64,000 nt of DNA, taken from Actinomycetospora sp. TBRC 11914 (lineage in GTDB: Bacteria > Actinomycetota > Actinomycetes > Mycobacteriales > Pseudonocardiaceae). This document shows positions 9,162 to 17,328 of the stretch, piece after piece (the stretch's first letter is position 1; the number at the start of each line of letters is the position of its first letter). A program made the translations under genes and the position numbers. The notes beneath the pieces are model-generated. The model ran no database searches and was not told where the DNA came from. It saw only the letters and a list, made by a program, of their open reading frames with translations. The stretch covers positions 124,001-188,000 of the forward strand of contig NZ_JABBND010000005.1 of the NCBI RefSeq assembly GCF_012933465.1, given 5' to 3'.

Positions 9162-9970
9162 CCGTCTCCACCGCCCGCGAGACGGCCCGGATCCGGGGTG
9201 GCGACCGGACCGTGGTGCTGCACGAGGACGGCCAGGCGATCATCGGGCGCGACGCGCAGTGCACTCTCGCGTTCCCCGACGAGGCCCGGCTGTCGCGCCG
9301 CGCGGCGCGCGTGCAGGCACTCGACACCGGAGTGATGATCAGCAACCTGAGTCGGACGCACGGCCTCGTCGTCGACGCGGAAGGCGCCCTGTCCCGGCTG
9401 CCCCCGGCCGCGCCGCAGGGCCCGAGGGGCAGCTACGTCCTGACCCATGGCACGGCGGTGATCACCGGACCGTCGTGGGACCGGTCGCCGTTCCACGTGA
9501 CCGTCGTGGTGCCGCAGGCCCCGTCCTCCAGCACCTCCACGCCGTCCGGGGTGGCGACCGGGACGGCCACGGAGGAGCCGCTCCAGCTCCGCACACGGAC
9601 GAAGGAGTTCCTCACCACGATGCTGCTGTGCCGCGGCCGGCTCCTCGACGCCACGGACCTCTCGGCGCCGCCGGCGGTTCCCCAGCTCACCCGCCAGGTG
9701 CTCGAGGCGACGAACAGCTGGCACCTGCTGCAGGCCTTCGACACCGACGAGACGACCCGGAACCGACTCACCGGGCGCGTCCACGAGCACCTCAAGGCGC
9801 TCCGGGCCAAGCTCCTCCGCGCCGGCCTCGCGCCGCGCGGGAGCCGCCTGACCCCGGCGATGATGGTCGATCTCCTCGTCGTGTCCGGCGTCGTCACCCG
9901 AGCACACCTCGCGCTGCTCGAGGACGAGGACTGGCTCCGTCACCAGGAGGCACTGTGGTGGGACGTCTGA
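9158..9970 (+). CDS. Small FHA-domain protein with degenerate phosphopeptide site
   Basis: A 270-aa cytoplasmic protein starting at GTG 9158, sharing GTGA with the kinase stop. Residues about 12-110 look like an FHA domain: IIGRD, then LSRRAAR and later SNLSRTHG. In canonical FHA domains the second block is SxxH; here the His is replaced by Ala, so phosphothreonine binding may be weakened or changed. The C-terminal 140 residues are alpha-helical and charged, reminiscent of the helical tail of FHA proteins in actinobacterial kinase operons, but I assign no function. The overlap makes the upstream kinase its most likely partner. Confidence 0.8.
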   Translation: MTVSTARETARIRGGDRTVVLHEDGQAIIGRDAQCTLAFPDEARLSRRAARVQALDTGVMISNLSRTHGLVVDAEGALSRLPPAAPQGPRGSYVLTHGTAVITGPSWDRSPFHVTVVVPQAPSSSTSTPSGVATGTATEEPLQLRTRTKEFLTTMLLCRGRLLDATDLSAPPAVPQLTRQVLEATNSWHLLQAFDTDETTRNRLTGRVHEHLKALRAKLLRAGLAPRGSRLTPAMMVDLLVVSGVVTRAHLALLEDEDWLRHQEALWWDV

Positions 9971-10033
9971 CGGCGGCGCCACCCCCGAGCTCGGGGATGG
10001 GGCGGGCGGTCCGATCTTCCTAGCGTCGTCGTC

Positions 10034-10705
10034 ATGACCACGCTGCTGGACCCCACCCGTTCCCGCACCACCGCCTTCCCCGCCGCCCGCCGATCGGACC
10101 CGAGCGGGATCCGGACCGCGTCGATCGCGCCACCGCCGACCACCGAGCCCGAGCCACCCGTGCGCTCGACGCCGCCGTGGCCCCGTCGCGGAGCCCTGCT
10201 CCTCGGCGCGGCGGTGGCGATCGCCGGCGCCGCGGCAGTCGTCGCCTTCACCACTCCTGCCCCGCTGCCACCGCTCCCCCCGGCTCCCACCGTCACCTCG
10301 ACGCCGTGTGGCGGCGGTTCCTGCGAGGGACTCGACCCGACCACCACGGGCTGCCAGCAGGACGCCCGCACCGTCGGGAGCCGCGTCGTCACGGCCGAAC
10401 GGCGTGGTCTCGAGGTGCCCGTCGGCCTCGTCGAGCTCCGGGCCTCGGCGTCGTGCCGCGCGGTGTGGGGCCGCTACACCGTCGACCCGACGGCGCCCGT
10501 CGGCGGCGTCGCGGTCGAGAGCCGCGACGGTCGCACCGAGCAGGCCCCGATCGCCGCCGTTCCCGGCCACCGGCACCTCGGCTACGGCACCACCCCGATG
10601 CTCGTCGCGTCCGCCGACGATCTCCGCGTCGTCGTCACGCCCGCGGCCGGTGGAGAGCTCCCGAGCGCGGCGACCGGCTGGACGTCCGGCACCGGTCGGC
10701 CGTGA
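10034..10705 (+). CDS. Membrane protein with DUF2690-like domain
   Basis: A 223-aa protein with a Pro-rich cytoplasmic start, one transmembrane segment (about residues 54-76), a short Pro linker and an external domain. The external part has the DUF2690 pattern: paired Cys near CGGGSCEG, then LDPTTTGC, VELRAS, a fourth Cys and VWGRY. DUF2690 proteins are common, poorly understood actinobacterial envelope proteins. ATG 10034 has no clear Shine-Dalgarno sequence, so a leaderless or weakly translated message is possible. It follows the FHA gene after 63 nt and may belong to the same signalling block. Confidence 0.75.
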   Translation: MTTLLDPTRSRTTAFPAARRSDPSGIRTASIAPPPTTEPEPPVRSTPPWPRRGALLLGAAVAIAGAAAVVAFTTPAPLPPLPPAPTVTSTPCGGGSCEGLDPTTTGCQQDARTVGSRVVTAERRGLEVPVGLVELRASASCRAVWGRYTVDPTAPVGGVAVESRDGRTEQAPIAAVPGHRHLGYGTTPMLVASADDLRVVVTPAAGGELPSAATGWTSGTGRP

Positions 10706-10834
10706 GCCGACGACGCCGCGGCCGGGCCCTCCTCCTGGGGACCGGGGGACCTCCGGCCCTGGGCCGCGCAGGGCGCCCGGGTGGGTCATCGCACCTCCAG
10801 GACGTCGAGGACGTCCAGCCCGAGGGGAGACGAG

Positions 10835-11056
10835 ATGTCCACGATCCACGCGGAACGGCCCGCCACGGACCGCGACGCCGACCGGCGCTTCGTCGTCGAC
10901 CGCTACGCGGAGGGCTCGAGCCTCCGGGAGATCAGCGCCCGGCTCGGACGCAGCTACGGCTACGTCCGGCGGCTGTGCCTCGAGGGCGGGATCGCCATGC
11001 GGCCGCGGGGAGGTCCCAACCGGCACCGGCGTCCGCCGGACCGCGACACGTCCTGA
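10835..11056 (+). CDS. Small helix-turn-helix DNA-binding protein
   Basis: A 73-aa basic protein. The central segment (about residues 18-50) reads as a helix-turn-helix: RYAEGSSLREISARLGRS, then YGYVRRLCLEGGI. Small proteins of this kind, with a resolvase-type HTH and a basic Arg/Pro tail, are frequent in actinobacteria and are assumed to bind DNA. ATG 10835 follows a GGGGAGA ribosome binding site at 10824-10830. No partner gene is obvious; the next gene is convergent. Confidence 0.7.
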   Translation: MSTIHAERPATDRDADRRFVVDRYAEGSSLREISARLGRSYGYVRRLCLEGGIAMRPRGGPNRHRRPPDRDTS

Positions 11057-11135
11057 CCGCGGGCTGATGTGGTGCCGAGCGACCGGGTCGCGACGACTCG
11101 GTCGTCCGACACCGCTCCGGGCCGGCGTCGGCCGG

Positions 11136-11915
11136 TCAACGCAGCAGGAGCTGGACGAAGGCGGCGAGGCCGACCACGACGATGACCCCACGCAGCACCA
11201 CCGGCGGCAGCCGACGGCCGATCAGCGCGCCGAGGACGCCGCCGATGATCGACCCGCCCGCGATGAGACCGACGACGGGCCACGACACCGGCGCGACGAT
11301 CGCGAACACGATCCCCGAGACGAGGTTCGCCAGCGACGCGAGGACGTTCTTCACGGCGTTGTGCCGCTGCAGGTCGTCGTCGAGCAGGATCCCGAGGAAG
11401 CCCATGAGCAGGACGCCCTGCGCCGCGCCGAAGTAGCCGCCGTACACGCCGGTGCCGAACACCGCGGCGAGCAACGGGGGACGCACCTGGGTCCGGCCCT
11501 CCCCCGACGGGCGCCGCGCGGCCACCCGGCGTGACACCCACGGCCCGATCACGACGAGCACGACGGCGAGCGCCACCAGCACCGGCACGACCGCGTCGAA
11601 CGCGGCCGAGGGCAGCACGAGCAGCAGCAGGGCGCCGACGAGGCCGCCGAGGACGGTCGGGACGGCCAGCCGCAGCACCCGTCCCCGCAGGCCGGAGAGC
11701 TCACGGCGGTACCCGATCGCGCCGGTCACCGAGCCCGGCACCAGACCGAGCCCGTTCGAGACGTTGGCCGTCAGCGGTGGGAAGCCGAGCGCGAGCAGCA
11801 CCGGGAAGGTCACCAGGGTGCCCGAGCCGACGACGGTGTTGATCATCCCGGCCCACACCCCGGCGACCGCGATGATGGCCGCTTCGCCGATCGTCACCGG
11901 GGGATGATCGCCCAC
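11136..11915 (-). CDS. TauE/SafE family membrane transporter
   Basis: A 259-aa polytopic membrane protein with about eight hydrophobic segments in two halves. The N-terminal GMINTVVGSGTLVTFP motif and the second-half GVYGGYFGAAQGV are characteristic of TauE/SafE permeases, which export sulfite, sulfoacetate or related organic anions. The start is GTG 11915 with a weak ribosome binding site. It stands alone, 42 nt upstream of the Wzz-like gene's 3' end on the same strand; no sulfur-metabolism gene is nearby, so the substrate stays open. Confidence 0.87.
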   Translation of the reverse strand: MGDHPPVTIGEAAIIAVAGVWAGMINTVVGSGTLVTFPVLLALGFPPLTANVSNGLGLVPGSVTGAIGYRRELSGLRGRVLRLAVPTVLGGLVGALLLLVLPSAAFDAVVPVLVALAVVLVVIGPWVSRRVAARRPSGEGRTQVRPPLLAAVFGTGVYGGYFGAAQGVLLMGFLGILLDDDLQRHNAVKNVLASLANLVSGIVFAIVAPVSWPVVGLIAGGSIIGGVLGALIGRRLPPVVLRGVIVVVGLAAFVQLLLR

Positions 11916-11957
11916 CGTCGGGGCGGGCGCTGAGCCCGGTGGCGAGCGCGGCGGCCG

Positions 11958-12728
11958 TCAGTCGCGGCCGCGGAGCTTCTTCAGCCAGTGGCCGGCCACC
12001 TTGGCCAGGGCCTGTTCCGGGTCGTCGCGGCGCTCGCGGATGTCCGGCGCGGGGATGCGGGCCAGCTCGGCGTCCGACGGCCGGCGGAACAACCACGCCG
12101 AGAAGCGTCGCCACCCGCGCTGGGGCAGCGTCGTCGCCCACGCCACGGCGCCGAGCAGCACGAGGAGCGCCCCGACCACCGCACCAGCGACCGTCAGCGC
12201 CCCCATCGGCGGCACGAAGCGCGCGGCGGGCGTGGTCGGCGGCGTGCTGGTGGTGACGACGACCCGGGACTGCTGACCGGCGGGCGTCTCGAGCCGGGTG
12301 ATCGCCCCGCTGAGCGACTGCACCACGGCGTTCGCCTCGGAGCTCGCCGCCTCCGGGGTGGCGGCGCGGACGTCGAGGTCCAGCACCGTCGAGTCCGAGA
12401 CCGCCGTGGCGGTGACCTCCTGGCGCAGCAGAGCGACCGTGGTCCCCGACCCGTTCGCCGCGGGCGCGAGGACGTTGTCGCTGGTGGCGAGCGCGGCGTA
12501 GGTCGGCATCTGGTTGGTGATGTAGGAGGTCATCGTCTGGGCGGAGTCCGAGTTCGCCGGCGCACCGCTGGCGTCGGAGACCGTGAGCTGCGCGGTGGAG
12601 CTCACGGCGGAACGGTCCAGGTGGAGGTCGAGCAGCAGCCCGCCGAGGGCGCCCACCAGCACCACGACGACGAGCACCCACCGGGCCGACCGCAGCGCCG
12701 CCCTGACATCCGTCCACCGCATCTTCAT
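11958..12728 (-). CDS. Wzz/YveK-like polysaccharide chain-length or capsule protein
   Basis: A 256-aa protein with the two-membrane-segment hairpin layout of chain-length determinants: segment 1 at about residues 19-38, a periplasmic-side domain of about 130 residues with a helical ATPEAASSEANAV block, and segment 2 at about 170-195. The cytoplasmic tail (about 195-256) is basic and lacks a Walker motif, so it has no built-in BY-kinase. ATG 12728 (MKMRW) is preferred over an upstream TTG at 12740. It lies just outside the polysaccharide arms and is a second Wzz-type protein beside the one at 30118-31272. Confidence 0.75.
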   Translation of the reverse strand: MKMRWTDVRAALRSARWVLVVVVLVGALGGLLLDLHLDRSAVSSTAQLTVSDASGAPANSDSAQTMTSYITNQMPTYAALATSDNVLAPAANGSGTTVALLRQEVTATAVSDSTVLDLDVRAATPEAASSEANAVVQSLSGAITRLETPAGQQSRVVVTTSTPPTTPAARFVPPMGALTVAGAVVGALLVLLGAVAWATTLPQRGWRRFSAWLFRRPSDAELARIPAPDIRERRDDPEQALAKVAGHWLKKLRGRD

Positions 12729-12869
12729 CAGTGTGCCCAACGAACCTGTCCACGCCCTGAGACGGTCCCCACCGGGGGATCCCTGACCTGGTCGGCGTAA
12801 CGACCGGCGGCGACCGCGCGATCGTCAGACACCAGCCGCGTGTGGCGGCCGTGAACCGCGGGGGAAGCC

Positions 12870-13703
12870 ATGACGCAGGGTGTGATCGTCCGACCCGGGA
12901 CCGTGACCGCGGCCCAGGTGATCATCTGGGTGGTCAGCGCGATCGCCGCGCTGGGGAGCGCCCTGCTGCTGGTGCTCGGCGTCGTCGGGCTCGTCTCCGG
13001 GGCGTCCGTCGCCGCGAGCGCCGCCGGCACGGAGTCCTCCGGGTTGGGGACGGCGTTCGGGGGGCTGATCGGGTTCTTCTCCGGCGGCCTCATCGTGATC
13101 GCGGTGATCTCCCTGGCCTTCGTCGGGCTGTGGTTCTGGATCGCCTCGGCGCTCGGACGTGGGAGCCGCCCCGCCCGGATCGTCGCGACCGTCTTCTGCG
13201 GCATCGACCTGGCCTTCGGGCTCATCGCGCTCGTCGGCTCGCTCGCCGACCGCGACGGCGCGCCGGTCCTCGGCGGCCTGCTGGGGCTCGTCATCCCCGC
13301 GGTCCTCATGGCCCTGCTCTGGGGTGCCGAGAGCTCGCGGCGCTTCTTCGACGGCGCGCCGGCGGTGCCCACCCAGGGCGGACCGGCGCCGATGTCCCCG
13401 CCGGCCGGGTTCGGCCGGCCCCAGTGGGGTCAGCAGCCGTGGGGTCAGCAGCAGGGGACTCAGCAGCGGTGGGGCCAGCAGTGGGGCCCGCAGCAGTGGG
13501 GCCCGCAGTCCGGCCCGCAGCAGTACCGGGCGCAGCAGCCCTACGATCACCCGCAGGTGGCCCAGGTCCCCGAGGGCGTGACCGCGCCCATCAAGCTCCC
13601 GTCCCAGCGCTGCGGTACCTGCCAGGCCGAGGTCCGTCCCGGCTCGCCGTCCTGCAGCGGATGCGGTGCGCCGATGACGCCGCCGCGTCCGGTCGGCGCC
13701 TGA
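12870..13703 (+). CDS. Four-helix membrane protein with WGQQ repeats and zinc ribbon
   Basis: A 277-aa protein with about four membrane segments in residues 14-165, then a low-complexity region (about 185-235) of repeated WGQQ and WGPQQ units, then a C-terminal zinc-ribbon-like motif with two Cys pairs (CGTC and CSGC, about 247-265). Similar layouts occur in uncharacterised actinobacterial membrane proteins. ATG 12870 has a strong GGGGGAAG ribosome binding site. Function is not recognised; the tail suggests a protein-interaction role at the membrane. Confidence 0.65.
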   Translation: MTQGVIVRPGTVTAAQVIIWVVSAIAALGSALLLVLGVVGLVSGASVAASAAGTESSGLGTAFGGLIGFFSGGLIVIAVISLAFVGLWFWIASALGRGSRPARIVATVFCGIDLAFGLIALVGSLADRDGAPVLGGLLGLVIPAVLMALLWGAESSRRFFDGAPAVPTQGGPAPMSPPAGFGRPQWGQQPWGQQQGTQQRWGQQWGPQQWGPQSGPQQYRAQQPYDHPQVAQVPEGVTAPIKLPSQRCGTCQAEVRPGSPSCSGCGAPMTPPRPVGA

Positions 13704-14007
13704 CCCGGCCGGGCCGCTGGGCCACCCGTGTGGTGACCTAGTCCCCCGACCGGGCACCCCGCCGACTACACATCGCGTCACGCTCCTCGTCGTGGGCGGC
13801 TCCTGAGCGCTGAAGCACCCACTCGTACGCGTCGTCTCTCACGTTCTGTTCATCGTCGGTTGTCCAGATAACCCGATCCGGTGCCTTCCGCGTCCCCCGC
13901 GCCTGTGAAGCCGTTGTAGCGATCAGCGCCGGTGCCGCACGGGGGAACAACGACGGCCCACCTGGCTGTGCGCATGCGGATCGACGGACGACGATCGTGG
14001 GGGACGC
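13704..14007. other. Intergenic region upstream of the + strand polysaccharide arm
   Basis: About 300 nt with no convincing gene. The stretch 13800-13930 is clearly less GC-rich than the surroundings and carries TTGTCC near 13859 and GATAAC near 13867, so the promoter of the glycosyltransferase operon is most likely here. I cannot define -35 and -10 boxes with confidence. Confidence 0.5.
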
Positions 14008-15261
14008 ATGGCAGGGAAGCTGGACATCCTCGTCCTGGGGATCAACTACGCCCCCGAGGTCACGGGGGTCGCGCGGTACACCACCGGCGTCACCCGCCGG
14101 CTCGCCGCGGAGGGTCACCGGGTCCAGGTGCTCACGGGCTTCCCCCACTACCCCGCCTGGTCGTTCTCCCCGGGCTACGAGTCCGGGTGGCGCCGGCGCG
14201 AGGAGCACGGCGCGGTCGAGGTCGTGCGGCTGCGCCACCCGCTGCCCCGCAACACCCGCGGGCCGGCCCGGGTGGTCATGGAGGCGGTGTTCGCCGCTCA
14301 GGCCCGGTTCGGCGGGATGCGCGACCCCGACCTGATCCTCGTGATGAGCCCCGCGATCCTCGCCGTCGCGACCGCGCTCTCCCGCCGCGGCGCGAAGGAC
14401 GCGCCGGTCGGGGCGATGGTCCAGGATCTCTACTCGCGGGCGTTCCCCGAGACCGGCGCGATGTACGGGCACGGCGGCCGCGCGGTCGCCCGCCTCGAGC
14501 GTGGACTCTTCCGGCGGGCCGACGGCCTCGCCGTCATCCACCAGCGGCTCAAGGACACCCTCACCGACCTCGGGGTGGACGGCGAGCGCATCGAGGTCAT
14601 CCGCAACTGGTCGCACATCACGCCACCCTCCGGGGCGCTCCGGGCGGAGACCCGCTCGGCGCGGGGGTGGCGCCGCGACGAGATCGTCGTCCTGCACGCC
14701 GGGAACATGGGCCACAAGCAGGGGCTGGAGAACGTCGTGGAGGCGGCGCGGCTGGCCGACGAGGCCGGTGCGCCCGTGCGGTTCGTCCTGCTCGGCGACG
14801 GGGCCCGCCGGCCGGCGCTCGAGGACCTGGCCCGCGGCGTCGCCCGGATCGAGTTCCTCGACCCGCTCCCGGCGACCGCGTTCACCGACGCGATGGCCGC
14901 CGCGGACCTGTGCCTGCTCAACGAGAAGCCCGGACTCGCCGAGATGTGCGTGCCCGGGAAGCTGACCTCGTACTTCGCGGCCGGGCGGCCCGTGCTCGCC
15001 GCCACCGACCCGCGCAGCGGCGGCGCCGCCGAGATCACCGCGGCCGGGGCCGGGGTCCTGGTACCCGCCGCCGAGCCGGCGCTGCTGCTCAAGGCCGCGA
15101 CGGCGGTCTGCGAGGACCGGGCGCAGTACGAGGCGATGAGCCGGGCCGGGCTCGCCTACGCCGAGGCCACGCTGGACGAGGACGAGGCGCTGGGCGCCTA
15201 CGTCGACTGGGCGCTGTCCCTCGTCGACCGGCGCCGCACGCTCGTCGGGAGCGCCCGGTGA
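14008..15261 (+). CDS. Family 4 glycosyltransferase, WcaI-like
   Basis: A 417-aa GT-B glycosyltransferase. The N-terminal Rossmann half contains ILVLGINYAPEVTGVARYT and TGFPHYPAW, typical of WcaI-like enzymes of colanic-acid-type clusters. The C-terminal half has HAGNMGHKQGLENV and the donor-site region LLNEKPGLAEMCVPGK, with GT4-type Glu residues. It presumably adds a sugar to a lipid-linked intermediate at the cytoplasmic face. It is the first gene of the + strand arm and overlaps the next gene by 4 nt. ATG 14008 follows GGGGGAC. Confidence 0.9.
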   Translation: MAGKLDILVLGINYAPEVTGVARYTTGVTRRLAAEGHRVQVLTGFPHYPAWSFSPGYESGWRRREEHGAVEVVRLRHPLPRNTRGPARVVMEAVFAAQARFGGMRDPDLILVMSPAILAVATALSRRGAKDAPVGAMVQDLYSRAFPETGAMYGHGGRAVARLERGLFRRADGLAVIHQRLKDTLTDLGVDGERIEVIRNWSHITPPSGALRAETRSARGWRRDEIVVLHAGNMGHKQGLENVVEAARLADEAGAPVRFVLLGDGARRPALEDLARGVARIEFLDPLPATAFTDAMAAADLCLLNEKPGLAEMCVPGKLTSYFAAGRPVLAATDPRSGGAAEITAAGAGVLVPAAEPALLLKAATAVCEDRAQYEAMSRAGLAYAEATLDEDEALGAYVDWALSLVDRRRTLVGSAR

Positions 15262-16244
15262 CCACCACGGTGACCACCACGGTGCCCACCCCGGCTCCCC
15301 CGGCCCGCCGCGCCGGCCTGCGCGACCGGGCCCGGGACGCGTCGAAGGCGCTCATTCCGCGGGTCAACCGGCTCACCGAGCGGCTCGGCGTCCGCGTGCA
15401 ACCGGTGCACTACTACTCCGAGGTCCCCGACCGCCGTGCGCTGCGTCGGGACCGCGGCTGGGCCCGGCGCATCGACGTGTCCGGCCACGGCTGGGACCTC
15501 GACGCCCAGTTGGCCTGGCTCGGGGAGGTCTGCGGGCCGTACGTGCCGGAGGTCGCGGGGCTCGACGCGTGGCGCGACCTCGGGTCGGACCGCGGACCGG
15601 GCTACGGGCCGGTCGAGTCCCAGGTGCTCCACGGCGTGGTCCGCTCGCTGGCACCCGCCCGGATCCTCGAGGTCGGCAGCGGCGTGTCCACGGTCATCGC
15701 CCGCGGGGCCGCGGACCGCAACGTCGCCGAGGGCCGCCGCCCGACCGCCATCACCTGCATCGAGCCGTTCCCGCGGGACGCGCTGCGGGCCCTGGCGGGC
15801 GTCCACGTCGTCGCCGACCGGGCCCAGGACGCCGACCGTGCGCACTTCGACGCCCTCGGCGCCGGCGACGTCCTGTTCATCGACTCGACGCACGCCCTGC
15901 GTACCGGCTCCGAGCTCGCCCGGCTGTACCTGGAGATCCTGCCGCGCCTCGCCGAGGGCGTCGTCGTGCACATCCACGACGTCTACCTGCCCTACCTGCA
16001 CACCCCCGACGTCCTCGACAACGTCTTCGACTGGCAGGAGACGACGCTGCTCGCGGCCCTCCTGACCGACAACCCGCGGTTGCGGGTGCTGGCCTGCGAG
16101 TCGGTGCTGCACCACGACCGCCCCGAGGCCCTGGCCGGCGTCCTCCCCGACTACCGGCCGCGGCGCATGCACGACGGGCTCTACACCGACGGGTCCGCCG
16201 ACCACTTCCCGTCCAGCATCTGGCTCACGAGGGTCGGGCCGTGA
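15258..16244 (+). CDS. Class I SAM-dependent methyltransferase
   Basis: A 328-aa protein starting at GTG 15258 within the stop of the preceding glycosyltransferase. The SAM-binding motif ILEVGSGVSTVIA lies at about residues 135-147, followed by an acidic strand end in CIEPFPRD and a post-motif DVLFIDSTHALRTGSE resembling the Methyltransf_24 type. A first domain of about 120 residues precedes the fold and begins with a VTTTVTTT repeat. It probably methylates a sugar or another small group during polysaccharide assembly. The overlap chain with its neighbours supports one operon. Confidence 0.85.
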   Translation: MTTTVTTTVPTPAPPARRAGLRDRARDASKALIPRVNRLTERLGVRVQPVHYYSEVPDRRALRRDRGWARRIDVSGHGWDLDAQLAWLGEVCGPYVPEVAGLDAWRDLGSDRGPGYGPVESQVLHGVVRSLAPARILEVGSGVSTVIARGAADRNVAEGRRPTAITCIEPFPRDALRALAGVHVVADRAQDADRAHFDALGAGDVLFIDSTHALRTGSELARLYLEILPRLAEGVVVHIHDVYLPYLHTPDVLDNVFDWQETTLLAALLTDNPRLRVLACESVLHHDRPEALAGVLPDYRPRRMHDGLYTDGSADHFPSSIWLTRVGP

Positions 16245-16288
16245 GGTCGCGGCACCGCTCCCCCAGCACCCCTCGTCAGGAGACCGCC

Positions 16289-17323
16289 ATGCCCGCGCTC
16301 CCCGCCGGCCCGCTCGCCGTGCCGGACAACGCCGACACCGCCAGACCGGCCCTCGTCGCCGGCGCCGGCGGCTTCATCGGCGGGCACCTCGTCCGCACGC
16401 TGCGCCGCCAGGGCCGGGAGGTCCGCGCGGTGGACGTCAAGCCCGTCGACCAGTGGTACCAGCTGGTCGACGGTGCCGAGACCCGCACGCTCGACCTCTC
16501 CCGCCGCGAGGCGTGCGAAGCGGCCGTCGACGGCGTCGGGGAGGTCTACAACCTCGCCGCGGACATGGGCGGGATGGGTTTCATCGAGAACAACCGCGCG
16601 CTCTGCATGCTCTCCGTGCTCATCAACACCCACCTGCTGCAGGCCTCGCGCGACGCGTCCGTGGGCCGCTTCTTCTACGCCTCCTCGGCGTGCGTGTACG
16701 CCGCGGGCAAGCAGACCTCCCCCGACGTCGTGCCGCTGGTCGAGTCCGACGCCTACCCGGCGATGCCCGAGGACGGCTACGGCTGGGAGAAGCTGTTCTC
16801 CGAGCGGATGTGCCGCCACTTCGCCGAGGACTTCGGGATGGAGACCCGCGTCGCGCGCTTCCACAACGTCTACGGGCCGCACGGCACCTACCGCGGCGGC
16901 CGGGAGAAGGCCCCCGCCGCGATGTGCCGCAAGGTGATCGAGGCGGTCCTCGACGGCACCGGCGAGATCGAGATCTGGGGCGACGGCGAGCAGACCCGCA
17001 GCTTCATGTACGTCGACGACTGCATCCGTGGCATCCAGACGATCATGGCCGGCCCGGCGGTCGAGCCGGTCAACCTCGGCAGCGCCGAGCTCGTGACGAT
17101 CAACCAGCTGGCCGACGTCGTCGAGGACATCGCCGGGACCCGGCTCCGCCGCCGCCACCGGCTCGACGCCCCGCAGGGCGTGCGCGGTCGTTCCAGCGAC
17201 AACACCCTCCTCCGCGAGACCTACGGCTGGGAGCCCTCGACGGCGCTGCGGACCGGGATGGCGCGGACGTACGCCTGGATCGCCGAGGAGCTGGAGACCG
17301 AGTACCAGCTCGTGGCGGTCTGA
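16289..17323 (+). CDS. GDP-mannose 3,5-epimerase-like NAD-dependent epimerase
   Basis: A 344-aa short-chain epimerase. The NAD-binding GAGGFIGG is at residues 25-32 and the YxxxK pair is Tyr163/Lys167. It has the features that distinguish GDP-mannose 3,5-epimerase (GME): AADMGGMGFIENN, the catalytic-type Cys134 in SSACVY, and Lys206 in GGREKAPAA. GME converts GDP-mannose to GDP-L-galactose through 3,5-epimerisation, so the polymer may contain L-galactose or a derivative. The exact nucleotide sugar is inferred from motif match only. ATG 16289 has a CAGGAGA ribosome binding site. It sits between two methyltransferases in the + arm. Confidence 0.87.
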   Translation: MPALPAGPLAVPDNADTARPALVAGAGGFIGGHLVRTLRRQGREVRAVDVKPVDQWYQLVDGAETRTLDLSRREACEAAVDGVGEVYNLAADMGGMGFIENNRALCMLSVLINTHLLQASRDASVGRFFYASSACVYAAGKQTSPDVVPLVESDAYPAMPEDGYGWEKLFSERMCRHFAEDFGMETRVARFHNVYGPHGTYRGGREKAPAAMCRKVIEAVLDGTGEIEIWGDGEQTRSFMYVDDCIRGIQTIMAGPAVEPVNLGSAELVTINQLADVVEDIAGTRLRRRHRLDAPQGVRGRSSDNTLLRETYGWEPSTALRTGMARTYAWIAEELETEYQLVAV

Positions 17324-17328
17324 GCCCG

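Noticed and set aside
8318-11191. Open frame of about 950 codons on the - strand
   Set aside because: Covers the opposite strand of the kinase, FHA, DUF2690 and HTH genes, all of which are better supported.
13428-13520. Repetitive GC-rich stretch considered as a CRISPR-like or VNTR array
   Set aside because: It is coding sequence for the WGQQ repeats of the zinc-ribbon membrane protein and has no spacer structure.
13932-16244. Methyltransferase frame extended to 770 codons
   Set aside because: The upstream 440 codons are a shadow of the WcaI-like gene; the real start GTG 15258 overlaps the previous stop.
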